Positions 9,306-16,655 of a stretch of 64,000 nt of DNA are shown piece after piece; position 1 is the first letter of the stretch; the number at the start of each line of letters is the position of its first letter. The notes below the pieces were generated by a model that was given only the letters and a program-made list of their open reading frames with translations, searched no databases and had not been told where the DNA came from. The stretch is from Neobacillus driksii (GTDB lineage: Bacteria > Bacillota > Bacilli > Bacillales > Cytobacillaceae): positions 310,001 through 374,000 of the forward strand of contig NZ_JACCBX010000004.1 in NCBI RefSeq assembly GCF_013409995.1. The letters run 5' to 3'. The position numbers and the translations under genes are program-made.

Positions 9306-9321
9306 TGTTACTTTATTCACT
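9306..9321 (-). promoter_or_regulatory. Possible FNR box upstream of moaA
   Basis: Read on the minus strand the site is AGTGA-ATAAAG-TAACA, with two mismatches to TGTGA-N6-TCACA. A TACACT -10-like element at 9284-9279 would put the moaA start point near 9272. The box centre is then 41.5 bases upstream, as at the ric promoter. The match is weaker than the other two boxes in this block. Confidence 0.45.
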
Positions 9322-9481
9322 ATCATAACATTTCTTTTACGATTTTTTAATCTGTTTCGTGAAATTAGAAGAGTTTTCACTATATTGTCATGGTTTACTC
9401 CTCGCGAAGGGGAAATTGTCAGTTAAAATAAGACTAACGAGATTAGAAGATGAGTCTAAAAATGACTTTGAGGTGAAATAC

Positions 9482-10180
9482 ATGTTAACGAAAGTGAAAC
9501 CAACTCATTCATTAGAAATAAAAGAACTACTTAAATTTGCTGATCGAAAAATTAGAAGCGAAAGAGGCACCTATTTATTTCAAGAAGGAATGATTGCAGA
9601 AGAACTATATATTATTGTTTCAGGTAGAGTACAAATCAGTAAAATTACTTCTGATGGACGTGAACTTTCCTTACGAATATGTGGAGAAAATGATATTTGT
9701 GGAGAATTAACCCTGTTTACCGACAATCCGAGATATTTATTAAGTGCTAAAGTATTGGAGGAAGGAGAAATCGTTGCCATTAAAAAAGATGTGATCGAAA
9801 GTGAAATTTTTCAAAATAGCAAGCTTGCTTTCGAGTTTATGAAATGGATGAGTGACCATTTCCGTAAAACGCAGACGAAATTTCGTGATCTTGTCTTAAA
9901 TGGGAAGAGAGGAGCACTTTTTTCCACTCTCATTCGCATGTCTAATAGCTATGGTATTCATAAAGAAAATGAAATATTAATCGATTTACCATTAACCAAT
10001 CAGGAACTAGCAAACTTTTGCGGAACTTCGAGAGAAAGCACGAACCGTATCCTAAGTGAATTGAAGAAAGATAAGATCATCCATATTAAAAAAGGGAAAA
10101 TCTCCATTCTAGATTTGCAATACCTAAAAGATGAAATAGGCTGTGAAAATTGCCCGGCCGTATATTGTAATATTGAATAG
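9482..10180 (+). CDS. fnr: Fnr-type oxygen-responsive regulator, copy 2
   Basis: A 232-residue Crp/Fnr regulator with the same layout as the gene at 4601-5293: beta roll with YLFQEGMIAEELYII, dimer helix FEFMKWMSDHFRKTQT, and helix-turn-helix LTNQELANFCGTSRESTNRIL. The C-terminal cluster pattern is Cys221-x2-Cys224-x4-Cys229. It resembles B. subtilis Fnr (from memory) more closely than copy 1 in the MSDHFRKT and CENC stretches. The start at 9482 follows GAGGTG at six bases; an open frame reaching back to 9359 has no ribosome site. It lies between moaA and the radical SAM gene, both of which have FNR-like boxes upstream, and may be their activator. Confidence 0.9.
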   Translation: MLTKVKPTHSLEIKELLKFADRKIRSERGTYLFQEGMIAEELYIIVSGRVQISKITSDGRELSLRICGENDICGELTLFTDNPRYLLSAKVLEEGEIVAIKKDVIESEIFQNSKLAFEFMKWMSDHFRKTQTKFRDLVLNGKRGALFSTLIRMSNSYGIHKENEILIDLPLTNQELANFCGTSRESTNRILSELKKDKIIHIKKGKISILDLQYLKDEIGCENCPAVYCNIE

Positions 10181-10187
10181 TGATAAT

Positions 10188-10221
10188 GGAAGCAATCAAA
10201 TCCGATTGCTTCCGTTTTTTT
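10188..10221 (+). terminator. Terminator of fnr copy 2
   Basis: GGAAGCAATC-AAATCC-GATTGCTTCC is followed by GTTTTTTT. It overlaps the last codon of the convergent radical SAM gene, which may use it weakly in the other direction. Confidence 0.9.
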
Positions 10222-11344
10222 ATTGTACTTGTTTTTCACGCATTGCCTTCGGAATATATACACAGAACGGTTCACTTTCCAAATAATCCCCAGTCATCGC
10301 ATAGGCTCTAGATCTTGAGCCGCCGCATACATGACGGAATTCACATACCCCGCATTTCCCTTTATAAAGATCTGGATTTCTTAGTGATTGGAATATTGGT
10401 GATTCTCGATAAATTTCAGCTACCGGTGTATCACGGACATTTCCTGCTTTAACTGGTAATAATCCGCTTGGATACACATCTCCAATATGTGAGATAAAGA
10501 CAAAGCCATTTCCATCATTAACACCTTTTGGTGCTCTTCCAAGTCCGTCAATCGAGCCTGTTAAGCCTTGTTCTGTTAGGGCACTTAAATAATTTATTTC
10601 ATCTGTTTGATCTTTTGCCTCACGCATCTTTTGCTGAATAACAACGCGGCGATAATGCTGTGCTGCAGTTGTCTTTATATCAAAAGAAACACGTTTACTA
10701 AGGTCATATAGCCATCTGAATACTTTTTCGTGCTCTACAGGTGAAATCATATCTGATTCTTGACCTCTGCCAGTTGGGACAAGGAAAAAGACACTCCATA
10801 GGACACAGCCTAAATCCTCAACCATTTTTGCCATTTCATCCAGGTACTCAATGTTATATCTTGATATTACGGTATTAATTTGAATTGGAATTTCGAGTTC
10901 ATGTAAGTATTTAATTCTTTCCATAGTAAGGTCAAAGGATCCCGCTGTTCCACGGAAATGGTCATGAACCTCAGCCGTTGGTCCATCAATACTAAATGCC
11001 CATCGAGAAAGACCAACTTCCTTCGCCTTTTCAATTGCCTCTTTTGTAACATTAGGTGTCGCACTTGGAGTCATGGAAACTCTAACACCTTTTTCTACTG
11101 CATATTTTGCAATATCAAAAACATCTTGTCTCATTAATGGGTCACCGCCCGTAAAGACCAGCATTGGATTATTCATTTCGTATATTTGATCGATTAGGTT
11201 TTTACCTTCTTCAAAGGTTAGTTCACGTGGGTCTCTTCTTAATTGAGCTTCAGCACGACAATGTAAACAAGCCAGCTGACACGCGCGTGTGAGTTCCCAT
11301 ATAACAATAAATGGATCTTTATTAAAATCTCGGCCAAAAGCCAT
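10220..11344 (-). CDS. Radical SAM/SPASM protein, AhbD/NirJ-like
   Basis: A 374-residue radical SAM protein with the cluster motif Cys-x3-Cys-x2-Cys in TRACQLACLHCRAEAQ (residues 18-33) and VFTGGDPLMRQD. The C-terminal SPASM-type segment has Cys331-x2-Cys334-x5-Cys340 and Cys361, in the pattern CGVCEFRHVCGGSRSRAYA. That pattern, together with CLHCRAEA, is characteristic of the AhbC/AhbD/NirJ branch acting on haem precursors. From memory, Bacillus genomes hold a family called TIGR04053 of this kind whose substrate is unsettled. AGGAGG precedes the ATG at 11344. The gene stands alone behind a class II FNR promoter, so it should be made without oxygen. Substrate not proven. Confidence 0.85.
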   Translation of the reverse strand: MAFGRDFNKDPFIVIWELTRACQLACLHCRAEAQLRRDPRELTFEEGKNLIDQIYEMNNPMLVFTGGDPLMRQDVFDIAKYAVEKGVRVSMTPSATPNVTKEAIEKAKEVGLSRWAFSIDGPTAEVHDHFRGTAGSFDLTMERIKYLHELEIPIQINTVISRYNIEYLDEMAKMVEDLGCVLWSVFFLVPTGRGQESDMISPVEHEKVFRWLYDLSKRVSFDIKTTAAQHYRRVVIQQKMREAKDQTDEINYLSALTEQGLTGSIDGLGRAPKGVNDGNGFVFISHIGDVYPSGLLPVKAGNVRDTPVAEIYRESPIFQSLRNPDLYKGKCGVCEFRHVCGGSRSRAYAMTGDYLESEPFCVYIPKAMREKQVQ

Positions 11345-11398
11345 ATGAAACGCCTCCTAAAACGGCCATTTCAAAAACCAAACAGCCTTATTACCTGT

Positions 11399-11441
11399 AT
11401 TATATAGGGGATTCCACTATGGATAAGTGAACTACCTCACA
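11399..11441 (-). promoter_or_regulatory. FNR-dependent promoter of the radical SAM gene
   Basis: On the minus strand TGTGA-GGTAGT-TCACT (11441-11426) matches the FNR box with one mismatch. A perfect TATAAT lies at 11404-11399, which predicts a start near 11392. The box centre (11433.5) is exactly 41.5 bases upstream of that start, the standard class II position. Confidence 0.87.
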
Positions 11442-11474
11442 TTCCGTCCAAAAATATTTGTCCACATTGTGAAG

Positions 11475-11508
11475 TAAAAAAACAGCAGATGATCTCTGCT
11501 GTTTTTTT
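11475..11508 (-). terminator. Terminator of yitW
   Basis: On the minus strand a hairpin with arms AAACAGCAGA and TCTGCTGTTT is followed by TTTTACTTC, directly after the yitW stop codon. The T-run on the plus strand is also good. Confidence 0.85.
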
Positions 11509-11513
11509 AATCT

Positions 11514-11822
11514 TTATCGAATTCCTAATGCGATTTTTGCATATCGTGACATCATTTCCTTGTTCCATGGCGGGTTGAACACGATATTAACCTCGACCTC
11601 TTTTATTTCAGGGATATCTGCCAATGCTCTCTTGACCTGGTCAACAATCGTTCCAGCAAGCGGGCAGCCCATGGAAGTTAATGTCATCGTGATCGTTACA
11701 TTACCTTCATCATCCATTTCCGTATCATAAACTAAACCTAAATTAACAATATCTACACCTAACTCAGGGTCTATAACAAGCTCTAATGCACCCATAATAT
11801 TTTCTTTTAACTCTTCATTCAT
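11514..11822 (-). CDS. yitW: YitW, MIP18/SufT family Fe-S assembly protein
   Basis: A 102-residue DUF59/MIP18 protein related to SufT and PaaD, thought to help deliver iron-sulfur clusters. Family features are DPELGVDIVNLGLVYD, the conserved cysteine in LTSMGCPLAGTI, and FNPPWNKEMMS. The ribosome site TTAGGAGTG lies before ATG. It follows yitV in the same direction after 18 bases, so the two are co-transcribed. The order yitV-yitW is that of B. subtilis. Its position next to the anaerobic block may be chance, since it belongs to the conserved backbone. Confidence 0.9.
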   Translation of the reverse strand: MNEELKENIMGALELVIDPELGVDIVNLGLVYDTEMDDEGNVTITMTLTSMGCPLAGTIVDQVKRALADIPEIKEVEVNIVFNPPWNKEMMSRYAKIALGIR

Positions 11823-11840
11823 TTATATCACTCCTAATAC

Positions 11841-12614
11841 TTAATGTAGTAAATGTTTCTCAAACCATTCAACCATTGCTTTTAATCCTTCTCTGCTCAC
11901 CTTATGGTCAGCATGTTCATCTGTAATGAAGTGAATATTGTCAGGATTTGTATGATAGTTTCCCTTTACAGATTGATAAAAACGATATGTTAACTCAAAA
12001 GGAACAATAGGATCCTTTTTTCCATGCCATAATAACAATGGTCTATTTTCAAGCTTATTTGGCTGCAGACTTAAATCATATTGTCGTAAAACTGATAATT
12101 GCTCTTGAATTTGCTCATCAGTAACAGATAGGCTGACACCAAGATTTTTCATTTGTGCTAATTGCCAATATAGATATTCTTCATATGCTGGCATCCCCAT
12201 CAAGCTGACTGCAGCTTTGACCCATTTATATTTGGTCAAGGCGCCCAAGGTCACAATACCACCCATAGAGGTCCCAGCAAGTCCAATTTTTTCAGGATCT
12301 GCTAATCCTTCTTCTACATAGTATTCCTTATAACTGTTTAATTCATGGATTGTCGTAATGACAATTTCCCAAAAATGCCCGTATAGATCTCTTTCGGTTA
12401 AACCTTGTTCCCTTTCACCATGGTAAATGGCCTCAGGAAGGATGACTCGAAAGCCCTTTTCTGCAAATAAATAAGCATAATGAAGATTATTTTCCTTAGC
12501 ACTAGTAAAACCATGCGTAAAAATAATAAACGGAAGTCTCTCTTGTTGTCCACTTTTCTTTACTATATGTAGGAAGGGATTATTATTCAGAAATCTTTTT
12601 TCAACGATGATCAC
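11841..12614 (-). CDS. yitV: YitV-like esterase
   Basis: A 257-residue alpha/beta hydrolase of the prolyl-oligopeptidase/esterase type. The oxyanion strand is IIFTHGFTSAKEN (residues 30-42), the nucleophile elbow is GLAGTSMGGIVTLGA (serine near 115), the acid is in LLWHGKKDPIVPF, and the histidine lies near the C-terminus in DEHADHKVS. No signal peptide is present, so it should act in the cytoplasm. It starts with GTG ten bases after AGGAGG. It is the first gene of a two-gene unit with yitW. The natural ester is unknown. Confidence 0.88.
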   Translation of the reverse strand: MIIVEKRFLNNNPFLHIVKKSGQQERLPFIIFTHGFTSAKENNLHYAYLFAEKGFRVILPEAIYHGEREQGLTERDLYGHFWEIVITTIHELNSYKEYYVEEGLADPEKIGLAGTSMGGIVTLGALTKYKWVKAAVSLMGMPAYEEYLYWQLAQMKNLGVSLSVTDEQIQEQLSVLRQYDLSLQPNKLENRPLLLWHGKKDPIVPFELTYRFYQSVKGNYHTNPDNIHFITDEHADHKVSREGLKAMVEWFEKHLLH

Positions 12615-12831
12615 GTAGGTAAATCCTCCTGGGTAAAATAATTATATCTGAAAGCAAATACTTATGAAGTGAATTTTTTTACAGGTACGGTATAAAATTG
12701 TTAACATAGTAGTTATAATGGTATGACTTTCCACCAGAAAAGAAAATCCATAGTTGTAGTGTATCATTTCGTTAACCATTTATCTAAAGCTTAGACTTAT
12801 GGTTTAGAAAACAATTAAAAAAGGAGTCAAT

Positions 12832-13647
12832 ATGGCAGAAAAACATTTAATTGCACTGGACTTAGATGGAACTTTATTAAAAGATGATAAAACCATTTCT
12901 GAAAAAACAAAAAAGGTTTTAAGTAAAGCGAGAGAAGAAGGACATGTGGTCATGATTGCGACTGGCAGACCGTATCGTTCAAGTGAACCCTATTATCACG
13001 AGCTTGGGTTAGACACACCTATTGTTAACTTTAATGGCGCCTTCATGCATCACCCGCTCGATGCCAGCTGGGGACATTTTCATGCCCCTCTCGACGTAAA
13101 AGTCGCAAAAGAGATTGTGGAAGCATGCCGATCGTTTCATTTTTACAATATTATAGCCGAAGTGATTGATGATGTTTATTTCCACTATCATGATGAAAAG
13201 CTGTTAGATATTTTCAGCATGGGCAATCCAAACGTAACTACGGGGGATTTACGAAATTACTTAAATGATTCACCTACTAGTTTGTTAATTCATACAGAGG
13301 AAGAAGAATTAAAGAATATACGTAAACATTTGTCTGACGTTCATGCGGAAGTGATTGACCATCGCAGCTGGGCAGCGCCTTGGCATGTCATTGAAATTAT
13401 TAAGACCGGTATCAGCAAAGCTGTTGGTTTAAAAAAGGCCTCTGAATACTTCAACATTCCCGCTGAAAGAATTATTGCTTTCGGTGACGAAGATAATGAT
13501 TTAGAAATGCTGGAATATGCTGGCCGCGGGATTGCGATGGGAAATGCAATTGATAAAGTCAAAACCATCGCAAACGAAGTAACCTTGACCAATGAGGAAG
13601 ACGGAATCGGGATATATTTGTCAGATTTGTTAAACTTAAAATACTAA
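12832..13647 (+). CDS. yitU: YitU, Cof-type HAD phosphatase
   Basis: A 271-residue HAD hydrolase of the Cof/IIB subfamily, which removes phosphate from sugar phosphates or flavin intermediates. Motif I is ALDLDGTLL (catalytic aspartates at residues 9 and 11), motif II MIATGRPY, motif III lysine in the GISKAVGLKKA stretch, and motif IV AFGDEDNDLEML. The cap domain spans about residues 85-195. AAAAAAGGAG precedes ATG. The gene is divergent from yitV. From memory, B. subtilis YitU is one of several phosphatases acting in riboflavin synthesis; the precise substrate here is inferred. Confidence 0.88.
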   Translation: MAEKHLIALDLDGTLLKDDKTISEKTKKVLSKAREEGHVVMIATGRPYRSSEPYYHELGLDTPIVNFNGAFMHHPLDASWGHFHAPLDVKVAKEIVEACRSFHFYNIIAEVIDDVYFHYHDEKLLDIFSMGNPNVTTGDLRNYLNDSPTSLLIHTEEEELKNIRKHLSDVHAEVIDHRSWAAPWHVIEIIKTGISKAVGLKKASEYFNIPAERIIAFGDEDNDLEMLEYAGRGIAMGNAIDKVKTIANEVTLTNEEDGIGIYLSDLLNLKY

Positions 13648-13755
13648 TAGTGGGTCACCATTGTTTACCTAAATGAAATACTCTGATTTGAGCATACTAT
13701 TTTTGTGAGGCAGTTTACCTGCTTACACCAAGCTCACCAAATTGGAGGGATTGCA

Positions 13756-13908
13756 ATGGGTAAACGAAACAAATCAAAACGCTTTGTCCAGCAAGGAGTG
13801 GATACTGTTAGTAAGCACGATGAACGTATTCCTTACCACATGACCTACGCTGAAGCGGAAGCCCAGAAAATGTCCAATGTGCGTGAATCCTCGCTTGGAG
13901 GAATATAA
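13756..13908 (+). CDS. Small basic protein of unknown function
   Basis: A 50-residue hydrophilic protein starting MGKRNKSKRFVQQGVDTVSK and ending SSLGGI, with no membrane segment. A strong GGAGGG six bases before the ATG, a good codon pattern and the three-base gap to the next gene show it is real and co-transcribed with the DUF3813 gene. Its size and composition resemble small Bacillus proteins linked to sporulation. I do not recognise the family and assign no function. Confidence 0.7.
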   Translation: MGKRNKSKRFVQQGVDTVSKHDERIPYHMTYAEAEAQKMSNVRESSLGGI

Positions 13909-13910
13909 CG

Positions 13911-14096
13911 ATGGGAAACCAGTTGTTCCAAGAAGCAAGAAGATTTGTTGAGATGGCGAAGTCTGCCGGCCCTGCTGATCGCGATTCTGTGATTTCGAAG
14001 GCAAAGAATGCATTAAGTTCAGCATACGCTAATTCAACCTTCGCAGAACAAAGTCAGCTCCAAGAAATGCAAAATGAGCTTGATCAACTAAAATAA
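13911..14096 (+). CDS. DUF3813 family small protein
   Basis: A 61-residue helical protein, MGNQLFQEARRFVEMAKSAG, with the segment ISKAKNALSSAYANSTFAEQ that marks DUF3813 proteins of Bacillus. It should form two amphipathic helices in the cytoplasm. GGAGG lies nine bases before ATG, inside the end of the preceding small gene. A strong terminator follows. Function is unknown. Confidence 0.8.
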   Translation: MGNQLFQEARRFVEMAKSAGPADRDSVISKAKNALSSAYANSTFAEQSQLQEMQNELDQLK

Positions 14097-14099
14097 TGT

Positions 14100-14137
14100 G
14101 AAAAGCTGGCACGTTACAGACACGTGCCAGCTTTTCT
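14100..14137. terminator. Bidirectional terminator between the DUF3813 gene and ipi
   Basis: AAAAGCTGGCACGT-TACAGAC-ACGTGCCAGCTTTT is a 14-base-pair hairpin flanked by A and T runs, between convergent genes. Confidence 0.92.
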
Positions 14138-14138
14138 A

Positions 14139-14591
14139 TTACGGAAGAGTAAATTTCTTTTTGCTGACTATGGTTTGTTGGTTGCTTAACGGTTTATCAT
14201 TTAATTTTCTTGGTAAAAGAGTGGCAGTAACCGTATATTGCCCTGCTGGAACTCTTTTCCCATTTAATTTGTAATCCCAATTCTCCACTTTTCGGAAGGT
14301 TTGATGAGGGTCAATCCGAATGGTTTGCAATGCCTGTAAGAAGAAGCGTCCTTTTGAATATCGATATACTTCCTGCCCAGTTTCGTCTGTTACAGTAATT
14401 TCATAATATTGTGAGCTAGGAAACTCAAAATGCATAGGGGATACCTCATTATTTATGATAAGCAGCTCAAATTCCACTTTCTCATTTCCGACAACAGGAC
14501 TTACTGAAAACTGAAATTGCTCACCAAAACTTGCCTCTCCTCTAAAACTAAAGGAAAAAAGAAACAAAATCACACTTAAAACAATTCTCAC
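14139..14591 (-). CDS. ipi: BsuPI-type intracellular proteinase inhibitor domain protein
   Basis: A 150-residue protein made of one BsuPI beta-sandwich domain. Typical stretches are FELLIINNEVSPMHFEFPSSQ, DETGQEVYRYS and VPAGQYTVTATLLP. The first 20 residues (RIVLSVILFLFSFSFRGEAS) look like a signal peptide, so this version may be exported, unlike the cytoplasmic inhibitor of B. subtilis. It starts with GTG nine bases after AGGAGG. It follows yitT by 13 bases in the same direction, as in the yitT-ipi order of B. subtilis. The target protease is not known here. Confidence 0.82.
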   Translation of the reverse strand: MRIVLSVILFLFSFSFRGEASFGEQFQFSVSPVVGNEKVEFELLIINNEVSPMHFEFPSSQYYEITVTDETGQEVYRYSKGRFFLQALQTIRIDPHQTFRKVENWDYKLNGKRVPAGQYTVTATLLPRKLNDKPLSNQQTIVSKKKFTLP

Positions 14592-14604
14592 CCTTCACAC
14601 CCTC

Positions 14605-15453
14605 CTATTCTCGCCTAAAAAATCCATAAATTCCAGTTGTTTGGATGATGTTTGTAAAAGCATTAGGATCAACCTCTGCAAGGATTCGTTCCAAATCATA
14701 TAATTCATAACGGGTAATAACAATCATCAGCATGTCTCTAGATTCATTTGAGAAAGCACCTTTTGCAGGAATCATTGTAATTCCTCTAACTAATTGTGAA
14801 TGAATTGCTTTCTTAAGTTCATCAGCTTTTTTAGTAATAATCATCGCAGTTAGCTTTGCATGCCTTGTATGAATGGCGTCGACCACTCTTGTCGAAGCGT
14901 ACAAAGATACAATGGTATAAAGGGCTTTTTCCCATCCATACAAAAAGCCAGCGGTAATGATGATAACTGCATTCATAACAAACATATAGCTGCCAATCGG
15001 TTTATCTTTCATCCTAGATAAAACCATCGCAATAATATCCACTCCGCCTGTCGAAGCCCCCCATTTTAGAGTAAGCCCGACACCTACAGCTAAAATTACA
15101 CCCCCAAATACCGAATTAAGGAGAATATCTTTAGACACTTGTGTAATTGGAATCAATTCTAAAAAAAGTGAGGATAAAGCCACACTTAAAAAACTGTAAA
15201 TGGTGAATGACCTTCCCACCTTCAACCATCCTAGGATTGCTACGGGAATATTTAACAACAGCAATAAGAATCCCATTGATATATTTAATGGCGTTTGTTC
15301 ACTTAATACTTTTGATAATAATTGTGCCACTCCAGTAAAACCGCTAGAATAAACATTTGCTGGAATTAAAAATAAATTAATTGCCAAGGCATTTAGAAAT
15401 GCACCTACAGTAACAATGATTATTTTTTTTGTTTGCTGCCATAACAAATGCAC
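14605..15453 (-). CDS. yitT: YitT family membrane protein
   Basis: A 282-residue membrane protein of the YitT/DUF161-DUF2179 family. Five to six hydrophobic segments fill residues 8-195, starting IIIVTVGAFLNALAINLFLIPANV; the C-terminal 90 residues form the soluble DUF2179 domain with MLMIVITRYELYDLERIL and FTNIIQTTGIYGFFRRE. The start is uncertain: AAGGAG lies inside the longest frame (TTG at 15465), so GTG at 15453 or TTG at 15447 is more likely. It is divergent from the DegV gene and co-transcribed with ipi. Function is unknown in the family. Confidence 0.85.
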   Translation of the reverse strand: MHLLWQQTKKIIIVTVGAFLNALAINLFLIPANVYSSGFTGVAQLLSKVLSEQTPLNISMGFLLLLLNIPVAILGWLKVGRSFTIYSFLSVALSSLFLELIPITQVSKDILLNSVFGGVILAVGVGLTLKWGASTGGVDIIAMVLSRMKDKPIGSYMFVMNAVIIITAGFLYGWEKALYTIVSLYASTRVVDAIHTRHAKLTAMIITKKADELKKAIHSQLVRGITMIPAKGAFSNESRDMLMIVITRYELYDLERILAEVDPNAFTNIIQTTGIYGFFRRE

Positions 15454-15560
15454 CATCTCCTTCAATTTTCAAGGTATAATCTCTACGCTGATAATTGTAT
15501 TTTTGAAACGAAACCGATAAACTGAAACTAACTATATTAGCTTGAAAGCAGGTGAGCTTT

Positions 15561-16421
15561 ATGCCGGTAAAAATACTAGCAGACAGCGCATGCGATTTAC
15601 CAAAAGATTTTTACGCTGAACAAAACGTCACATTATTCCCACTAAAGGTACAGGTTAATGGGCAAGAATATGAGGATGTTAAGACAATAGATCCTAAAAC
15701 TGTTTATGACGCCATACGCGGCGGCGATGTTCCTAAAACCTCTCAAGTTTCTCCTTTATTATTTGAGGAAGTCTTTACTAAAATGGCTGAAAATAATGAA
15801 GATGGAATATATATTGCTTTTTCTTCAGCATTATCTGGTACATATCAGACATCTGTTATGATTCTTGACCAAGTAAAGGAAAAATATCCAAACTTTAATT
15901 TAAGTATTGTGGATACGAAGTGTGCCTCACTTGGATTTGGCCTTGTGGTTAAAGAAGCAGCAAGGCTTGCTGCAGAAAACGTGTCAAAGGAAGAAATACT
16001 TAAAGATGTGTTATTCCGAAGTCAGCATATGGAGCATTTGTTTACAGTAGAGGATTTAGATTATTTAGCCAAAGGCGGTCGTGTATCAAAAGCTTCAGCT
16101 TTTTTGGGTGGATTGCTAAACATAAAGCCTATTTTGAATGTAGAGGAAGGGAAACTTGTCCCAATTGAAAAAATTCGAGGAAAAAAGAAAGTTTATCGTC
16201 GGATCATTGAAATCATGAATGAACGCGGTGACAACTTTAAGGATCAAATCGTTGGAATAAGCCACGCGGATACAATAGAAACCGCCTTGGAAGTAAAAGC
16301 GTTGATTGAAGGGGAACTGAATCCAAAAGAGGTATATATCAGTTCTATCGGTTCTGCAGTTGGTGCGCATACAGGTCCAGGTACCATTTCGATTTTCTTT
16401 TTAAACAAATTGCCATCATAA
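15561..16421 (+). CDS. yitS: DegV family fatty-acid-binding protein
   Basis: A 286-residue DegV protein, the FakB-like class that holds a fatty acid for phosphorylation by FakA. It begins MPVKILADSACDLPKDF, whose SACDL matches the family signature, and later has FSSALSGTYQT (headgroup-binding serine and threonine) and FTVEDLDYLAKGGRVSKA. The ATG at 15561 follows AGGTGAG by five bases; the frame can open at GTG 15552 but that lies within the ribosome site. The place next to yitT is as in B. subtilis yitS. The ligand is inferred from the family. Confidence 0.88.
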   Translation: MPVKILADSACDLPKDFYAEQNVTLFPLKVQVNGQEYEDVKTIDPKTVYDAIRGGDVPKTSQVSPLLFEEVFTKMAENNEDGIYIAFSSALSGTYQTSVMILDQVKEKYPNFNLSIVDTKCASLGFGLVVKEAARLAAENVSKEEILKDVLFRSQHMEHLFTVEDLDYLAKGGRVSKASAFLGGLLNIKPILNVEEGKLVPIEKIRGKKKVYRRIIEIMNERGDNFKDQIVGISHADTIETALEVKALIEGELNPKEVYISSIGSAVGAHTGPGTISIFFLNKLPS

Positions 16422-16425
16422 GAAA

Positions 16426-16457
16426 AATAAGCGGGAGAAATTCCCCGCTTATTTTTA
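16426..16457. terminator. Terminator between the DegV gene and the DUF3941 gene
   Basis: AATAAGCGGG-AGAAATT-CCCCGCTTATT is followed by TTTATTT. On the other strand it is followed by ATTTTTCTT, so it can serve the convergent small gene as well. Confidence 0.87.
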
Positions 16458-16586
16458 TTTATGATCTGTTTTTTTCGAGTATTGGTTCTTACCAGCTTGA
16501 CGATTTTTTTCTCTCATCATATTTTTCTCATGTCGAAGTGCATTGTTATCTTGTGCTTTTTTATCATTATCTGATGTATGCGGCAT
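16455..16586 (-). CDS. DUF3941 family small protein
   Basis: A 43-residue very hydrophilic protein, MPHTSDNDKKAQDNNALRHE, ending in NQYSKKTDHK. The HEKN-x-REKN-x-AGK-x-QYSKKTDH layout is that of DUF3941 in Bacillus. Three ATGs occur in a row (16592, 16589, 16586); the last is seven bases after AAGGGGG and is chosen. It lies between the DegV gene and cvfB and is read with cvfB's direction. Function is unknown. It is short enough to be missed by usual length cut-offs. Confidence 0.78.
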   Translation of the reverse strand: MPHTSDNDKKAQDNNALRHEKNMMREKNRQAGKNQYSKKTDHK

Positions 16587-16655
16587 CATCATACCCCCTT
16601 CAAAATGCTTACAACAATAGTGTTGTCATTTAAAAAAAGAGTATGTAGAAAAAAG

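Noticed and set aside
9223..9426. A 67-codon plus-strand hydrophobic frame before fnr copy 2
   Set aside because: It begins inside moaA on the other strand, lacks a ribosome site, and covers the promoter region.
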